In this document: positions 30,891 through 43,092 of the stretch, piece by piece | How positions within the stretch are numbered: position 1 is the stretch's first letter | How the letters are laid out: each line of letters opens with the position of its first letter | From: Cepaea nemoralis | Lineage: Eukaryota; Mollusca; Gastropoda; Stylommatophora; Helicidae | Direction of reading: 5' to 3' | Assembly: GCA_014155875.1 (NCBI GenBank) | Contig: JACEFZ010018365.1 | Location: 124,001 to 188,000, forward strand | DNA: 64,000 nt | Made by a program: the position numbers and the translations under genes | Notes under the pieces: model-generated | Seen by the model: only the letters and a program-made list of their open reading frames with translations | Told to the model about the DNA's origin: nothing | The model's database searches: none

Positions 30891-31554
30891 AAACCCGGAA
30901 CAATATGATTCCAAAATATTGCAAGAGATGGTAAACAAAAGAAAAACTAAACTATTATAAAAGGAATAGATGTCCTATCGGAAATAATCAAAATAAATTC
31001 ATCAAATAAGGATAATAATATTATAAACAACGAAGTACTGTTAATGGACATGAACAATATTAAGAAACAGGTAGCTGAAGTTGCGGAAGAAATTTAAGAT
31101 ATCCCCCCCCCTCCCCCACCAACCCGAAAAAAATGTTTAAAAGAAAAGACACAGAAATTCAAATGTATAATATGAAAAACCAAATTAGAAGATTTCAACA
31201 GAAAGCTGACAAGGAGAGACCAATTCGGCTAAATTAACAGTAATTAACAATAATCACAATATGGAGGAACAAACCCTCTTTTCACCAAAATGTGATAACA
31301 AAATGCTGGTAAATGATACTTTAAATGAAGGAAAACTTACTATCCAAAATCTTTAACAGGTTTGAAACAGACAATTATACAAATGTTGGTACTTCATTTT
31401 TAATTCACAGCACCAAAAAAAAAGGGATTCCAAGAGTTCCCAGGAAATCACGAGACATCAGGGCGATTTCATAGGGGGTGGAGGGATGTGTTGATATACT
31501 GTGCAAGTTGTTTATGGGGTAGAATCATTTGTGTGATGTGAAAAACTCTGTGTA
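30891..31554. other. AT-rich interval, no gene recognised
   Basis: It holds a weakly coding-looking plus-strand stretch (about 30966-31098, ending in KKQVAEVAEEI) without a recognisable domain and a C-rich run near 31101-31118. Nothing else was seen. Confidence 0.35.
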
Positions 31555-31813
31555 ACCGACCTTAACCCTAACCCTAACCCTAACCCAAGAAGCACAAAAC
31601 ACACTTGGCGAAGTTATCTACACACTTGTCGACCACAAAGTGAATCCCGAAATCCCTATTCTAAAAATTGACAATCCCACCAGATCTAGGTCAGTGCTAA
31701 AAATAACTACGCGGTATGTTTGCGGTGAATTAAAAATGAATTACCCATATTTTAACCACTTGCCTTCAGTTAGAATAGTAAACACTTCTGAATATGTTAG
31801 AGAGAACAATTGA
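31555..31813 (+). other. Unrecognised open frame fused to the telomere-like tract
   Basis: Starting after a TAA and reading through the telomere-like repeat, this frame stays open for about 85 codons without an ATG at its start. The part after 31592 has a protein-like composition (GEVIYTLVDHKV, YVCGELKMNYPYF) and ends at TGA 31811-31813. I do not recognise it; it may be a piece of an element or an exon. Confidence 0.25.
31560..31588 (+). repeat. Interstitial telomere-like (CCCTAA)n
   Basis: Four CCCTAA units (complement TTAGGG), the telomere repeat of many animals including molluscs. It is far too short for a chromosome end. Confidence 0.85.
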
Positions 31814-31933
31814 AATCATTCAATGGAGCTGAAAAAGTTTATCCGATTAAGTACCATCGGATGATTAAAAGTCATATATCTGCCATGGGCTTAAATACAG
31901 TAGTTTTCCCCATGCAACCATCTTTAATTTGAC

Positions 31934-31940
31934 ATATAAT
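31934..31940. other. Target-site duplication ATATAAT, left copy
   Basis: ATATAAT lies next to the CTTCTT tail (reverse of GAA) of the minus-strand LINE; ATATAAT recurs at 52028-52034, at the 5' end of the same LINE beyond the LTR element. Confidence 0.55.
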
Positions 31941-32652
31941 ACTTCTTCTTCTGCATTCATACGGGAAGTTTTTTAAAAATATTTTCAGACGTGATTGCGT
32001 TATGCCTGTTTACAGCAGAGCAGCGTTCTTGCGCCGTTAGGCCGACACATCCTACTTCTGCGGGCATTTGTTGACCCGGGTAACCTTACCGGGGGTTTCT
32101 TAGGACGTTTGACTCTCACTGTTGTGGTGTTATCCCCCATCCCAGCTGACCCATTTAGAACAGCCGAAGACATCCCGGTCAGCCCTCAAGGGAAGGCAGG
32201 GGCAGACCATGGGCATTTTCCGCCATTCAAGGAGGCTTCCATACTTGCAGAGCCGACACATAGCACTCTGGTACTGGGCTCACCCAAGGAATCGTCACGT
32301 CCTGCACATGGCTGCTTAGCCTCACTTCCGTATATCGGGCCTTCCGTTCACCACTGGCTGTTCCTCTGGAAACCATAATAATGCAATCTGCAGATGACAT
32401 CCACACTGTGAGCTTTCGATTCGGACTTTCCACGTTATGGATTTGCTAGCCAAGCAATATTCCATTTTGTGCCCCATTTCATGCCTCTGGGACACTTTTG
32501 CTACCGACATACCTGTAGTATAAAGTGTGGCAGTCTAAGTACTTTTTCATGCACCTTTAGATGTCAACCTGAATGTAGTTAGAGTAAGCTGCGGTTAACT
32601 TTAGCTTGTTGATATCTCCATAGAGCTTGTCCTCAAATGAAGCAGGTATGGG

Positions 32653-33340
32653 TCAAAATATCTTTCTCTGTTCTGCATATATTGGGCACTCCTGCAGAAT
32701 ATGTTTAGCTGTAATTTTACAAGTTCCACAATTACATTGATCGGTATCTCCTATCTTTAGTTTATTGAACAAGTGATATTTCAGCCTGTTATGTGCTGTG
32801 CGGAGTCTGAAAACTGCTACTTGTTCTCTTCGGTCGAGTTTGTAATATGCATCATCTTTCTGGTGGTCTGGATGCTCTGATTCCCATTTGGTTCTATAAG
32901 TGCTTTTTATAAACCTCTTTGCCTCATTACAAGCAATGTCTATATCAGGCTGAGGAAGTCGTCCGCCCTCTTTTGCCAATCTGTCAGCTTCTTCATTTCC
33001 AGGTATATTGCAATGTGACTGGGTCCACTGTATTACAGTATTTTTTTTTTATTTATTTCTGGCATAGACCATGGAGTGCTGCTCTTAGGTCTGCTAGCTC
33101 TTTTCTGTTTTTGCTCTTCAGTATTGAGACAGCTGACTTTACATCTGTGAAGATAGCTATTTGCTTCTCTTTAGTTTCCTCCATCAAGAGAATTTCTGCT
33201 GCATTTTTCAAAGCCTCTACCTCCGCTTTGAAGTTACTTGAAAATTTTCCAGTTGCCACTGACGGTGTGTTTTTCACTCCATATTTTAAATTTAGGATAA
33301 TTCCTCCTCCATTTTCTATTGATGTCTTTAGCTGATCCAT
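32653..33340 (-). pseudogene. RNase H domain and C-terminal tail of LINE copy 1
   Basis: Two frames joined by a lesion near 33010-33050. The first (33340-33053) holds GKFSSNFKAEVEALK with the Glu motif and IAIFTDVKSAVSIL with an Asp motif. The second (32979-32653) has ADRLAKEGGRLPQPDID just at its start, then RLRTAHNRLKYHLFNK and CNCGTCKITAKHILQECP, a Cys/His motif often found after the RNase H of this LINE group. The N-terminal DGSA part is degraded. Confidence 0.8.
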
Positions 33341-33562
33341 CTGTACATATATGGGTCCAATTGCTACTTGGTTAATGTTCTTTTATGTAGTTAGGGTTAT
33401 TTTTCTTCTTTCGGTTTCATTCTGACTGTTTTCTCCCCCTCTCAATACTAGGAATTTTTTCTATCATCTCAGGCAGTTGCTGCTATCTCCAAGCTGGGAA
33501 CTTGTGTGCATTGTAAATGGGTTTGACTGTTGATATGTTAAGTATAGGATCTGCCCTTATCT

Positions 33563-35050
33563 TCATTTTGCAGTGTCTTCAAAGTTGCTACGCTTCAGTC
33601 TTCCCTTTCCAAAACCATTAAACCTGTTATACATAGGGTGGTCTGTCAATCTTCTAAATTTTTCTTCTTGTTGCTGGGCTCTACTATCTCTTCTATCCTG
33701 CATTAGTTGTAAACAAGTGATCTTTTCTAGTTCGTTATTAGCTGTTGTCTTCAGACTTCCAGTTATGATCCGCATTCCTTGATTTTGGACTCTACTTATT
33801 TTGTTAAAGTTTGACTTAGCTGCTGTTACCCAAGCTGCGATGCCATATTCCATTACTGGCCTCACCCGTCCAGTATATAACTTCTTGAGAACTTTCTCAT
33901 CTGCTCTTCAAATTGTACCAGCTAGCTTTTTTCATGAATTCCATTCGTTGCCTTGCTATTGTTAGATTTTTCTCCATCTGTGTCTTCCATATCAGGCGAC
34001 GATCAAAGGTGACTCCTAGATAGTTTGGATATTCTTCATGGCGCAATAGTTTTCCATTTAATACCAGCTTAGGGTGCTGAGTTTTATTTGAGAGGGAGAA
34101 CACTGTACATGTTGTTTTCTCCTCGGTTATCTTCACTAGCCATGATCTTGACCAGTTCTCTAGCGCTAATAAGGCTTGCTGTATTCTGCTGTTAGGTGTA
34201 CTAATATATTCTTCAGATGTCCATATGGCTAGGTCATCTGCAAAGGATGATGTGTGTACTCTGGCTGGAAAATTTTCCGTGATGTCGTTTATATATGCTA
34301 GGAATAATGTTGGTGAAAGAACTCCTCCTTGGGGGACACCTTTCTCCAACAGCATCATTTTGCTGGTTTGTCCTTGTACTTTTGTCCTGGCAGTTCTGTT
34401 CTCAAGGTAGTGGCTGATCCATTTGTACATTTTCCCGCAAACATGCATTTTTTGCAGTTTTACTTTCAGTCCTTCCTTCCATACTTTATCAAATGCTTTT
34501 TCTAAATCTATCCAGACCGCTAGTGTGTGCTTTTTCTCTTGGAAGGCATCCTCTATTTCCTGAGCTATATAGGTTATTTGATCTTTAGTGGATCTGTACT
34601 TTCTGAATCCTGCTTGGTGTGGTGTTAAGAGTCCGTTTCCTTCCAGATGCCATGTTAGCCTGCCATTGATAATGCGTTCTATTAATTTTCCTACACAGCT
34701 AAGTAGACTGATAAGTCGATAGCCATTTGGTTCTTCCAGGTCTGTTCCTCTCTTTGGGACTGGTATTATTATAGCTTCCTTCCATGCCTGTGGAACTATT
34801 CCTCTCTTCCAGTTGTAATTTAGGACTGTTAGTAGTTTTTTTTTTTTGCTGTAGTGCCTACTCCTATTAGCATTTGATTTGTGATTCCATCCTTTCCTGG
34901 TGATTTCTTATTTTTTAGGGTATTCATTGCCTGTTCCATTTCTTCCATTTTTAGATTTGCCATAATATATTCTGCTGCTGTCTCTGTATTACTATGATGT
35001 GTCTGTTTATCTTTGATTGATCTCTTCTGTTCGGTTGTGACAATGTGGTT
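33563..35050 (-). pseudogene. Reverse transcriptase of LINE copy 1
   Basis: Recognisable on the minus strand as several broken frames: RT palm with VPQGGVLSPTLFLAYIND and SSFADDLAIWTS in 34448-33897, the thumb region and RPVMEYGIAAWVTAAKSNF in 33865-33563; the N-terminal fingers lie in 35050-34450 in disrupted form. Plus copy 47100-48500 supplies the matching order. Confidence 0.8.
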
Positions 35051-35563
35051 TGCACTAGCATAGTGTTACATTAGTGCATTTGCAGCTTTCCCCCTGTAAG
35101 CAAGACATTTCATTGTTTAATTGTTACTTGATTGCCTCTGGGTCCTTCATTCTTCATGGCTTTCACTAGTTTCCATAGCTTGTTTCCATCATGTTTTTCC
35201 ATTCTGCTTTTTCCCTCCAACAATCTCTTGTTGTTTGATTTACTGTTCTTTTATATTTTGCTGAGATGGCTTTGAGAGAGATGTTCGCTTCAGTTGTTTG
35301 TTCTCTCTGTCTGCTGTCTTCCTGGAATCTTCAGCTTTGTCCTCCAAAATTTGTAGTTCTTCAGTCCAGTATGGTGTGTAATTTTTCCTCGCTTCTCTTG
35401 GAATTCACTCAGGGATCGCCTGTATTATTGCTTTGTTTAGACTTTCCACCATTTGTTTTATGTTATAATGTCGTGTATTTATGTTTTCACAATATTTTTC
35501 TGTTAGTTTGACAAATCTGTCCCAGTCAGTTCATTTGTAATTCCAGCGAGGCAAAGGCTTTTG

Positions 35564-35847
35564 CTACTGTGGAACATACTCCATATTCAATACAAGCTTG
35601 ATTGGTCTGTGGTCACTACCTGCTAATTGGTCAAGAACATGGCGATCGATGTTGTGGAGGATGTCTCCTGTGCAGAAAGCTAAGTCTGGTGTAGTAGTGG
35701 TAGACCATCTTCTAGAGTAGAATCTCGGTGTGTCATCCTCTTTGTTGAGTAGATGGAGATTTGAGTCTATTTCCCAGTCCTCCACTTCATCTCCTCTTTT
35801 ATCAGTATCTGGGTATTCCCATCTCTCTGAACGGCTATTAAAGTCTC
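35564..35847 (-). pseudogene. Endonuclease end of LINE copy 1
   Basis: EVEDWEIDSNLHLLNK, TPDLAFCTGDIL and AGSDHRPIKLVLNMEY mark the C-terminal half of the endonuclease, with the SDHRP motif. The sequence stops abruptly at GTCTC 35843-35847, the target duplication of the LTR element. Confidence 0.85.
35843..35847. other. Target-site duplication GTCTC, left copy
   Basis: The last five LINE bases before TGTCA of the left LTR. The same bases follow TGACA of the right LTR at 51189-51193, and in the uninterrupted LINE copy (46211-46215 on the opposite strand) the two sides are contiguous. Confidence 0.85.
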
Positions 35848-36484
35848 TGTCAAAGAGCTACGTAAGAGCTCAGAGCTAAGTAATATATAAATAGAGCTAG
35901 AGCAGAGGACAGTAACATAGCGATCTAGGAAACCAGACAGAAGGGACACAAGCACGAGGAGAACTATAAATAGTTCTCTAACTGGACACACTCGTGTCAA
36001 CAAGGAGGTCAATGAGTATACGTGAGCTGGGGTTACCCAAGAGACTGAGAAACCCGCATCACGAGAAGTGACCATGCAACACTGGTTACTCTAACCAAGT
36101 GACCAGCGTGCTGGAACTCCAAGCACGCAAAGCAGCGGATGCACGGAGAGCCAATTGCTCGTGGCTGAACACGCCACAGAGAGATTCGTCAGACTTGGAC
36201 TCGACGGCGTAGGCGACGGACTGTATATCCGCTGTGAATACTTTGTTGCTAAGAAGGACAGTATCAATAGTTAGGACTTAAACTTAGCTTCAGTAGTTAG
36301 TATCATCAACATCATCTCCTCATTGCATCTTCATAACATACTATGATGTTTAATACCGATGTGGTATTCCGCTCGTGGAGCTCATGTACTATTCGCTCCA
36401 AATAAAAATGTATCCTTTTGCAAACAGTACGAGTTGTCATTTTCGTGTAGTGCAAAAGTAGGGAATCCTTGTATGCCTGTCGCA
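35848..36484 (+). repeat. 5' LTR of Gmr1-like element C
   Basis: Starts TGTCAAAGAGCTACG and matches 50538-51173 closely up to GCCTGTCGCA. Beyond that the two LTRs differ: here TACAGGCAGGATACC follows, while the right copy ends ATTGAGTTGTTGACA. A TATATAAATA string near 35884 and AATAAAAATG near 36402 are possible promoter and polyadenylation signals. Confidence 0.85.
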
Positions 36485-36505
36485 TACAGGCAGGATACCA
36501 TTTGA

Positions 36506-36522
36506 TGTCAGAAGTGCTTTAA
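36506..36522 (+). promoter_or_regulatory. Candidate primer binding site of element C
   Basis: TTTGATGTCAGAAGTGC resembles the 3' end complement of a tRNA-Leu (TGGTGTCAGAAGTGG type). It lies about 20 bases after the shared LTR end, which is farther than usual. Confidence 0.4.
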
Positions 36523-37335
36523 TCTACCATTAGCCAAGATACCGTGGGCCTTGAACCACCTTCAAGCACTTTAATGTACCATTTTCCTCATAAATTCGGA
36601 AATTCAATAAAAATGTTATTGATGTTATTTGTGTGAATTCTTTTGATGGAAATGTGTGAAATATAAACTGTGATTGTGTGCAAATTGCAAACATGTATCG
36701 AAATTACGAATTTAACTATCATTTGTGAAACATTTCTTGTGATACAGTCATAATGTCAACATTCATCACATTCACGTATGTACTTGTGCAAAAGCAAATT
36801 CTTTGTGCACAAGAGAAATAAATTAGAGGTCAAGCTAAAGTCATACAGCGCAGCTCAGTCAGAGACGATAGAAAGTGAAGACAAGACGACATTGACATTC
36901 ATTTGACGATTCATCTACAATTCATTGACGATTCATTCTTACTATCATAACATTCATATCATTTACATCATTCATTATATTTGTATCACATTTGCAAGTT
37001 ACCATCCGTAAAAACTGTATTGTTTAAATTAATAACAACCATGTATTGTATATTACATGCATGTTTCTAAATTGTTGATGCTCTATTAAACAGAGACATC
37101 AGTTGTACAAGCAAGTCTATCAGTTGTGTGTACGAAAGACAGCGGTGTAACATCCCGAGTGCCGTATTTTTCAGCAAGATTAGTTGAGTATATTTTCCAC
37201 TAATTTTGATAAACACCATTAACCATGCATCTTCTTTTTCCAGTGAAGATTGTAAATATCTAACACATATTAACTGTAAAATCTATATTGTAAAGTTCAT
37301 TGATTATCAGTGTTGTAATAACATAAAGCCATATA
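36523..37335 (+). other. Leader of element C (no gene)
   Basis: AT-rich, with repeated CATTTGACGATTCAT-like strings near 36895-36960. No frame of note before the gag ATG at 37336. Confidence 0.5.
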
Positions 37336-39004
37336 ATGTCATCATTAAATGACTGCATCCAGGCTGGCAAAGTACTCGGCCATACTGGAGAGAAATTAGA
37401 GAAATGGGCAGAACAAAGATACAGAGAAGAAACAGAAAGAAAAGCTGCTCTAGAGAGAGACGAAAGAGCATTGGAAAGACAGCATCAGAAGAGATGAGAG
37501 AGATAGAGGAAACCACCAAACAAAACCAGTTAGAAGTATGACCAAGCCACCAAACAAAAGGAATTAGAGGTAAAACCAAAGATAGTAGAGATGGATGCTG
37601 CCACAAAGCAAAAGCAGATAGAAATAGAGTCACAAACGAAGTTAAAGATGAAAGAGATGGAAAATTGACTCAAACATACAGATAGCCTCCACTAAACAGA
37701 AGAGTCAGGAAGAGCAAAATAAATTTTCTAAATATAAGGGGATCATCAAGCCCTATAGTCAAGGGGATTCGATCTCAGCATGGACTGAGAATATAGAATT
37801 CCAGCTCAGAATTCAGAAAATACCATTAGAAGATTGGGCTATGATCTATATGAGAAATCTCAGTGGGGAGCCCTTAAAAGTTATCGAGTCGATACCAACA
37901 GAACTAAGAAATAACTATCAATATATCCATGATAGGATTATGCAGCATTTTCTACTCGATGCTCCTGGATATCAGATCCAGTACTCACAAATCAAACCAA
38001 AGCCAACCGAAACGTTCTTAGACTATGTATCAAATGTTCAGAGTATATTCAGTAAATGGCTTAAGGCGGCAAAAGTAGGGAAGAATTTTGATAGATTACA
38101 GGACTTAATGGTGATGGATAAAGTCATATCCACAGTTCCTACTCCCTTTGCTAAGTTCCTTCAACAAGCAGACATTGAATCTCTTGAACAACTTGAAAAA
38201 CGTGGTTCAGCTTATTTTTCTTCAAACCGCGACATATTTAAAACATCATTACATGATACTGATATTACTGCTTTTGCTAAGAACTTACCAAGCAGGTCTT
38301 ACAACCAAAAAGGGTATCAGAAGAAAGACAAACCTTATCAAAAGCCACCACAGTGTGGATACTGCAAGTTATTTCATCCGCAGTACTCGATGTGTGATAA
38401 AAGTCCCTCTTACCCTGCGCATCTTGAAATGATGATAAAAAAGCAGGAAAACAAACGAAACTCATACAAACGTGCGGTTAAATGCTTCTTCTGTTCATCT
38501 TATGGCCACTATTCTTCTAGATGTTTGGGCAGGCAAAGAATGAAGGCTAGCAATGCTTTGCTCATAGATACATCATCTGACGATGATAGTGTAGTTGATT
38601 CTGAGCTCGAAAATGTATTACCATTCAATGAGTGTGAGAGTGTGGCTGTAGTTACTGATATGTTAGACTTTAATAAATGTGACACTTGTCACCAGTTTCA
38701 TGCGGACGGGAAACTCAAATGTGGTCATATTGTACCATGTTTCAACGAAGATGCTAATTCAGCTTTAGCCTCCAGAGGTAATCTAAAGTTCCACGATGCA
38801 CTGGTCAACGAACAACCATGCCAATGTTTACTTGATAGCGGAAGCACTTTACTCGGGGTAAGGAGAGAGCTAGTTAACCCAGAAGATTATACGAGAGAGT
38901 TTGTTAAATGCCGCACTTTCTCTGGTAACATTGAGAAATATCCGCTGGCAAAAGTCCGCATAAACACCCCGTTCCTTTCCGGCACATTTACGTGCGCGAT
39001 TTAG
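37336..39004 (+). pseudogene. Gag and protease of Gmr1-like element C (broken)
   Basis: ATG at 37336 opens a Glu/Arg-rich helical N-terminus that hits TGA near 37496; further stops and frame changes follow to about 37690. From there one frame runs open to 39002-39004: capsid-like sequence (AMIYMRNLSGEPL, DYVSNVQSIFSKWLKAA), two Cys/His knuckles (CGYCKLFHPQYSMC and CFFCSSYGHYSSRC), an acidic linker and the protease motif LLDSGSTLLGVRREL (DSG near 38834). The TAG at 39002 interrupts the protease. The same order and about three quarters similar residues occur at 3-600 of this window. Confidence 0.85.
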
Positions 39005-40171
39005 CAGAATCCCTGTACTGACCTAATTTTGGGTTGCTTGCCATCATTAAAACACTGTACTGATGATGAAATATTAGCCTGGAAACAAACAAACACGGCT
39101 AATGCTGTAACTAGGTCAGAGACCCAAACATAATATACTGACCTACAAAATGAAATGTTACAGTTGTTAACACCCAGCGGTGCTAGTGACAATACCACTC
39201 GACAAGAGTTTATCGAGGCACAACGCACCGATCAAACTATCGCACCTTACTTTAAATTGTTAGGTGAGCGAGCGAAAGTAACTAAAAATGCATCTTGGTA
39301 TTTCAAAATGCATAATGGAATTCTCATGCGTTATTATACCACCAATAACTATGAAATTCAGCAGACGGTGTTACCTTTAAAACACCGACAAAATGTGCTA
39401 AAGATTGCGCACGAGTCACCGTTTGTTGGACATTTGGCGTATGACAAAACAAGAGCCAGAATTTTGTCACATTTCTATTGGCCTAAGTTTTGTAACGATA
39501 TTAAATCTTTTTGTCGGTCATGTACCATTTGTCAACATTTAGTGAGAAAGGGAAAGCATGTAACAGCCGAGGTCCAACGTTCAATATTGGCCTCTAGACC
39601 ATTCGAAAGTGTAGCGGTGGATATTGTTGGACCCCTGAATCAGGTGTCGAGCAAAGGAAACCGGTTTATACTAACCCTCGTGGATCTCTGTACAAGGTGG
39701 ATCGAAGCGGTGCCACTAAAATACATTACCTCCAAAGATGTGGCAAATGTATTTTTACATCTATTTTGTCGATTTGGATTTCCTCGAACCATTTTATCCG
39801 ACCGAGGAACTCAGTTTATTTCGGCTGCTACGCAAGCCCTAACAAAATTGCTAGGAATAGAACAACATTTCACTAGTCCCTACCACCCTGCAAGCAACGG
39901 AATTATAGAGAAAATTAACGGAGATCTAAAACACATGCTGGCAAAGGTAACAGCAGAGAGCCCATCTGATTGGGATACTCTATTACCAGCGGTGCTGTTT
40001 GCCTATCGAGAAATTCCGCACTCAAGTACGGGTTTCTCACCTTTTGAGTTAGTTTATGGGGCGAACCCTCGTGGACCCCTAACAATTTACCATCAGCTGG
40101 TAACCAGCACAGTAGAGATTCCAACCTCAGTAACACCGTACGAGATGGTAACAGAGACAGAATTGAATTGA
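39005..40171 (+). pseudogene. Integrase of Gmr1-like element C
   Basis: After the TAG at 39002 and a TAA near 39131, an open frame (39155-40171) gives a nearly whole integrase directly behind the protease. It has the HHCC finger (HESPFVGH...CRSCTICQH, about 39408-39536) and the full catalytic triad: Asp at 39620 (VDIVGPL), Asp at 39800 (LSDRGTQF) and Glu at 39908, the last two 35 residues apart. It ends before a GPY/F module. No RT is present between protease and integrase, nor downstream, where element A keeps its RT/RNase H end. Confidence 0.88.
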
Positions 40172-40795
40172 AATGACTGAACTATTTATTTAAAAACCAT
40201 TGTCGAATGAAAGATGAACGAAAGATGTGTGAATGGGAGAGAGAGAATGAATTATATAATGAGAGAGAGAGATTTAGCGGTATTTTTTTTTGCCTCACAA
40301 TACGACTTGTTGTAATTCGTCTGTGTCGGTCTCTGTAAACAATGTGTTGTTGAGACTATTTTTATCTGTGTAGTTGCTATACTTTAGTGATAGAGATAGA
40401 AAATATATTTTGAGCATCTTAAACCGGGACTGTAGTCATGAATCAGATTAACACACCCGTTTGTGGCTACAATAAACCGCTTTACGGCGCTCGAAAGAGT
40501 ACATACACGTAAAGTATAAACGCATACACATATTAGTTAGTTAAATACACGTTAGTTTAATAGAAAACACGCAACCAAACAGAAAAACTAACACATAAAA
40601 TTGCATACATCATTATTGGCAAAGAACGATAACTACTCTAACAGGGGACACAATAACATCTCGAAAACCTTAGTTTAACACTTAAATATTTCTTCACCAA
40701 GCGGAAGCTAAAAAGGTGAAGAGTAGCACATAAAGCATGTATACTAGTTGGAGCAAATATTATATGGGAGCATGAACATTCATTGTTCATGTATT
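40172..40795. other. Sequence after the integrase, no gene recognised
   Basis: AT-rich, with GA-rich runs near 40236-40275. In a complete Gmr1 element the reverse transcriptase should be here; I see no trace of it. Probably deleted. Confidence 0.45.
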
Positions 40796-40808
40796 GTACC
40801 CGTAACAG
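40796..40808. other. 13-bp direct repeat GTACCCGTAACAG, left copy
   Basis: Repeated exactly at 50207-50219, directly after the (GAA)n tail of the plus-strand LINE. A related ACCCGTAACAGT also occurs at 44556-44567, which weakens the case for a simple target duplication. Confidence 0.6.
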
Positions 40809-40923
40809 AAAAAATACGACAGCTGCCATCTTTTGTTGAGGGACTGTAACAATTACTCACAGTTTGTTGGTCTATCTAGTGAATTTCTTATAGGTTGTTG
40901 ATGGTAAATATCAGTCTGCAAGA

Positions 40924-40924
<1 letters not shown>

Positions 40925-40976
<52 letters not shown>
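40925..40976 (+). repeat. Homopolymer (C)52
   Basis: Fifty-two uninterrupted C. The length is likely approximate because long homopolymers are hard to sequence. Confidence 0.95.
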
Positions 40977-41150
40977 ACACTAATACACTGAACGATGGTA
41001 AATTGCGGAATTTGTAACTTAGTACTAGTACTAAGTAGCAATGTTGGTCATGATTTAAATTTAAACTCATTGGGCACCTTTCCGTCTTGACAGACGATAG
41101 TTTGGTACATTGTGCTTCAAAAAGGCTTAATAACTGTCATATGGCAATAA

Positions 41151-41517
41151 CTACGATCCATGGCGGTGGCGAGTGTGGCTGGTAAGGCCAATTCTTGCTG
41201 CAAATGTTTGCCCACAGTAGATGCATGTGAAAACATGGTCATTTCCACCATTGTGCACCATCTTACGTCTCTCACACTCTGTGTGTGCTTTATCTGCAAT
41301 CATTTTCTCTTTTTCTTTATTCCATTTCTGATAGTTTGCCCTCCATGCAACACGTTCAGCGGCGACTTGCTCCCAATGTGCATTATCTATGCCTGTATCA
41401 ATCATGTCCCGCTTACACACATCTTTGTATCGTAGTAGAGGCCGACCCTGAGATCTCCTACCCGTCTGTAATTCACCAAAAAAGATGTCCTTTGGTATTC
41501 TACCATCATCCATCCTC
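41151..41517 (-). pseudogene. C-terminal domain with C2H2 finger of the EN-RT LINE
   Basis: Runs DDGRIPKDIFFGEL, then GRPLLRYKDVCKRDM, a charged helix and finally CIYCGQTFAARIGLTSHTRH, a single C2H2 zinc finger directly at the C-terminus. A frameshift at about 41515 separates it from the reverse transcriptase. The finger may bind the element's own RNA or target DNA; this is inference. Confidence 0.75.
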
Positions 41518-43092
41518 CTAACGATGTCCTATCCATCTAAGTCTACGAAGACTGAGCATGGAATACACCGTCACACAACCTGATCTTTCCAATACTTCAG
41601 TATTTGTGATTTTGTCTTGCCACTTAATACCAAGTATTCTTCGCAGACACCGCATATGAAAGCTGTTTAAACGTTTCTCTTGGCGTGAGTAAGTTGTCCA
41701 GGTTTCACTGCCATAAAGAAGAGTACTAAGGACACAGGCTTGGTAGACGAGGACTTTTGTTTTGGCAGTAAGCTTCCTGTTCTCCCAGATTCTTTTTGCT
41801 AACATGTTCATTGTTGTTGCTGCCTTGCCAATCCTGATGTTGATTTCCTGATCGAGGGATACTTTGCTATTTACCTCTGATCCTAGATATGTAAAATGGT
41901 CTACTATCTCCAGTTCGGCGTCGTCAATAAAGATTGATGGTACACCATATGCACCTTGTGACATAATCTGTGTCTTCTTTTTGTTAATTGTTAAACCAAA
42001 TTCAGAACAAGCATTGGAGAATGCAGATAGTAGATGTTGTAATTCTTCCTCAGAGTGGGTCGTAATCGCAGCATCATCCGCAAAAAGCAACTCTCTGATT
42101 AGTACCCTCCTAATTTTGGTCTTGGCCTTCAATCTCTGAGCATTATAGAGGCCACCATCTGAGCGTGAGTGAATGTATATACCGTCATCCTGATCACGAA
42201 AGGCATATTTCAGTAGAAGTGAAAAGTATATCCCAAAGAGGGTGGGGGATAGTACACAACCTTGCTTAACTCCACTCTTGATTTCAAACTCTTCTGAAGT
42301 TGAGCCATCAAACTTGATTATACCCTTCATGCCTGTGTGGAACGATTCCACAATGGACAGAAGAGTTGGTGGGCAGCCAATCTTCTTTAGTGCTTTGAAC
42401 AGACCCTCACGACTGACCAAATCGAATGCTTTTGTGAGGTCGATGAAGGCAATAAACAGTGGCTGATTTTGTTCCCGGCATTTTTCTTGCATCTGTCGCA
42501 ATGATAATATCATATCAATGGTAGACCGGTTCTGACGGAAGCCGCACTGTGATTCGGGGTAGACTTGATCTCCCAGGACTTGAAGTCTGCGCAGGACAAT
42601 TCTGGCAAATACTTTCCCAACAATACACAGAAGTGAGATACCCCTATAGTTGTTACAGTCGCTCCGATCGCCCTTGTTCTTGTACAGCGTTATGATGTTT
42701 GAATCTTTGAAATCCTGTGGGACTTGTCCTTCTCGCCAGCATAGCTCTATTAGCTGGTGGATCTGTAGAGCGAGTGTGTCTTGCCCACTCCTGATTACCT
42801 CTATTGGAATCCCATCCTTACCTGGAGCCTTGCCAGATGCAAGCTCATTTATAGCACACTTAACTTCTGTTATAGTGGGAAGTGTGTCCAGGTGGTCAAG
42901 AGTTGGCAGGGCCTCTATGGCGTTGAGGGCATCATCCGCTAGCTTGGTCTCACTTGAGTAAAGCTCTAAATAGTTCTCGACCCATCTATCCATCTGCTGT
43001 TTCTTATCAGTGATGATTTCTCCAGTCAAGGTTTTCAGCGGTGCACTTCTTTTGATCATTGGACCACAGGCTTTCTTTATCCCTTCATACAT
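41518..43092 (-). pseudogene. Reverse transcriptase of the EN-RT LINE
   Basis: A 524-codon open stretch: ASGKAPGKDGIPIEV and NYRGISLLCIVGKVF (fingers), PESQCGFRQNRSTIDMI, FIAFIDLTKAFDLVSR (palm with catalytic Asp), GVKQGCVLSPTLF and LLFADDAAIT (catalytic FADD, about 42090-42060), then YLGSEVNSK and the thumb with LLYGSETWTTYSRQ and HMRCLRRILGIKW. All major RT motifs are intact in this part. Confidence 0.88.

Larger units (their letters stand above)
31941..35847 (-). mobile_element. RNase H-bearing LINE copy 1, 3' part (minus strand)
   Basis: The 3' four fifths of an I/Nimb-like non-LTR retrotransposon, closely related to the plus-strand copy at 45366-50206. Reading leftward: end of the endonuclease (35785-35564), reverse transcriptase, RNase H, a cysteine-containing tail, 3' untranslated part and a (GAA)n tail at about 31941-31954. 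It is interrupted at 35847 by the LTR element and its 5' part lies at 51189-52027. Many stops and frameshifts make it a dead copy. Confidence 0.85.
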
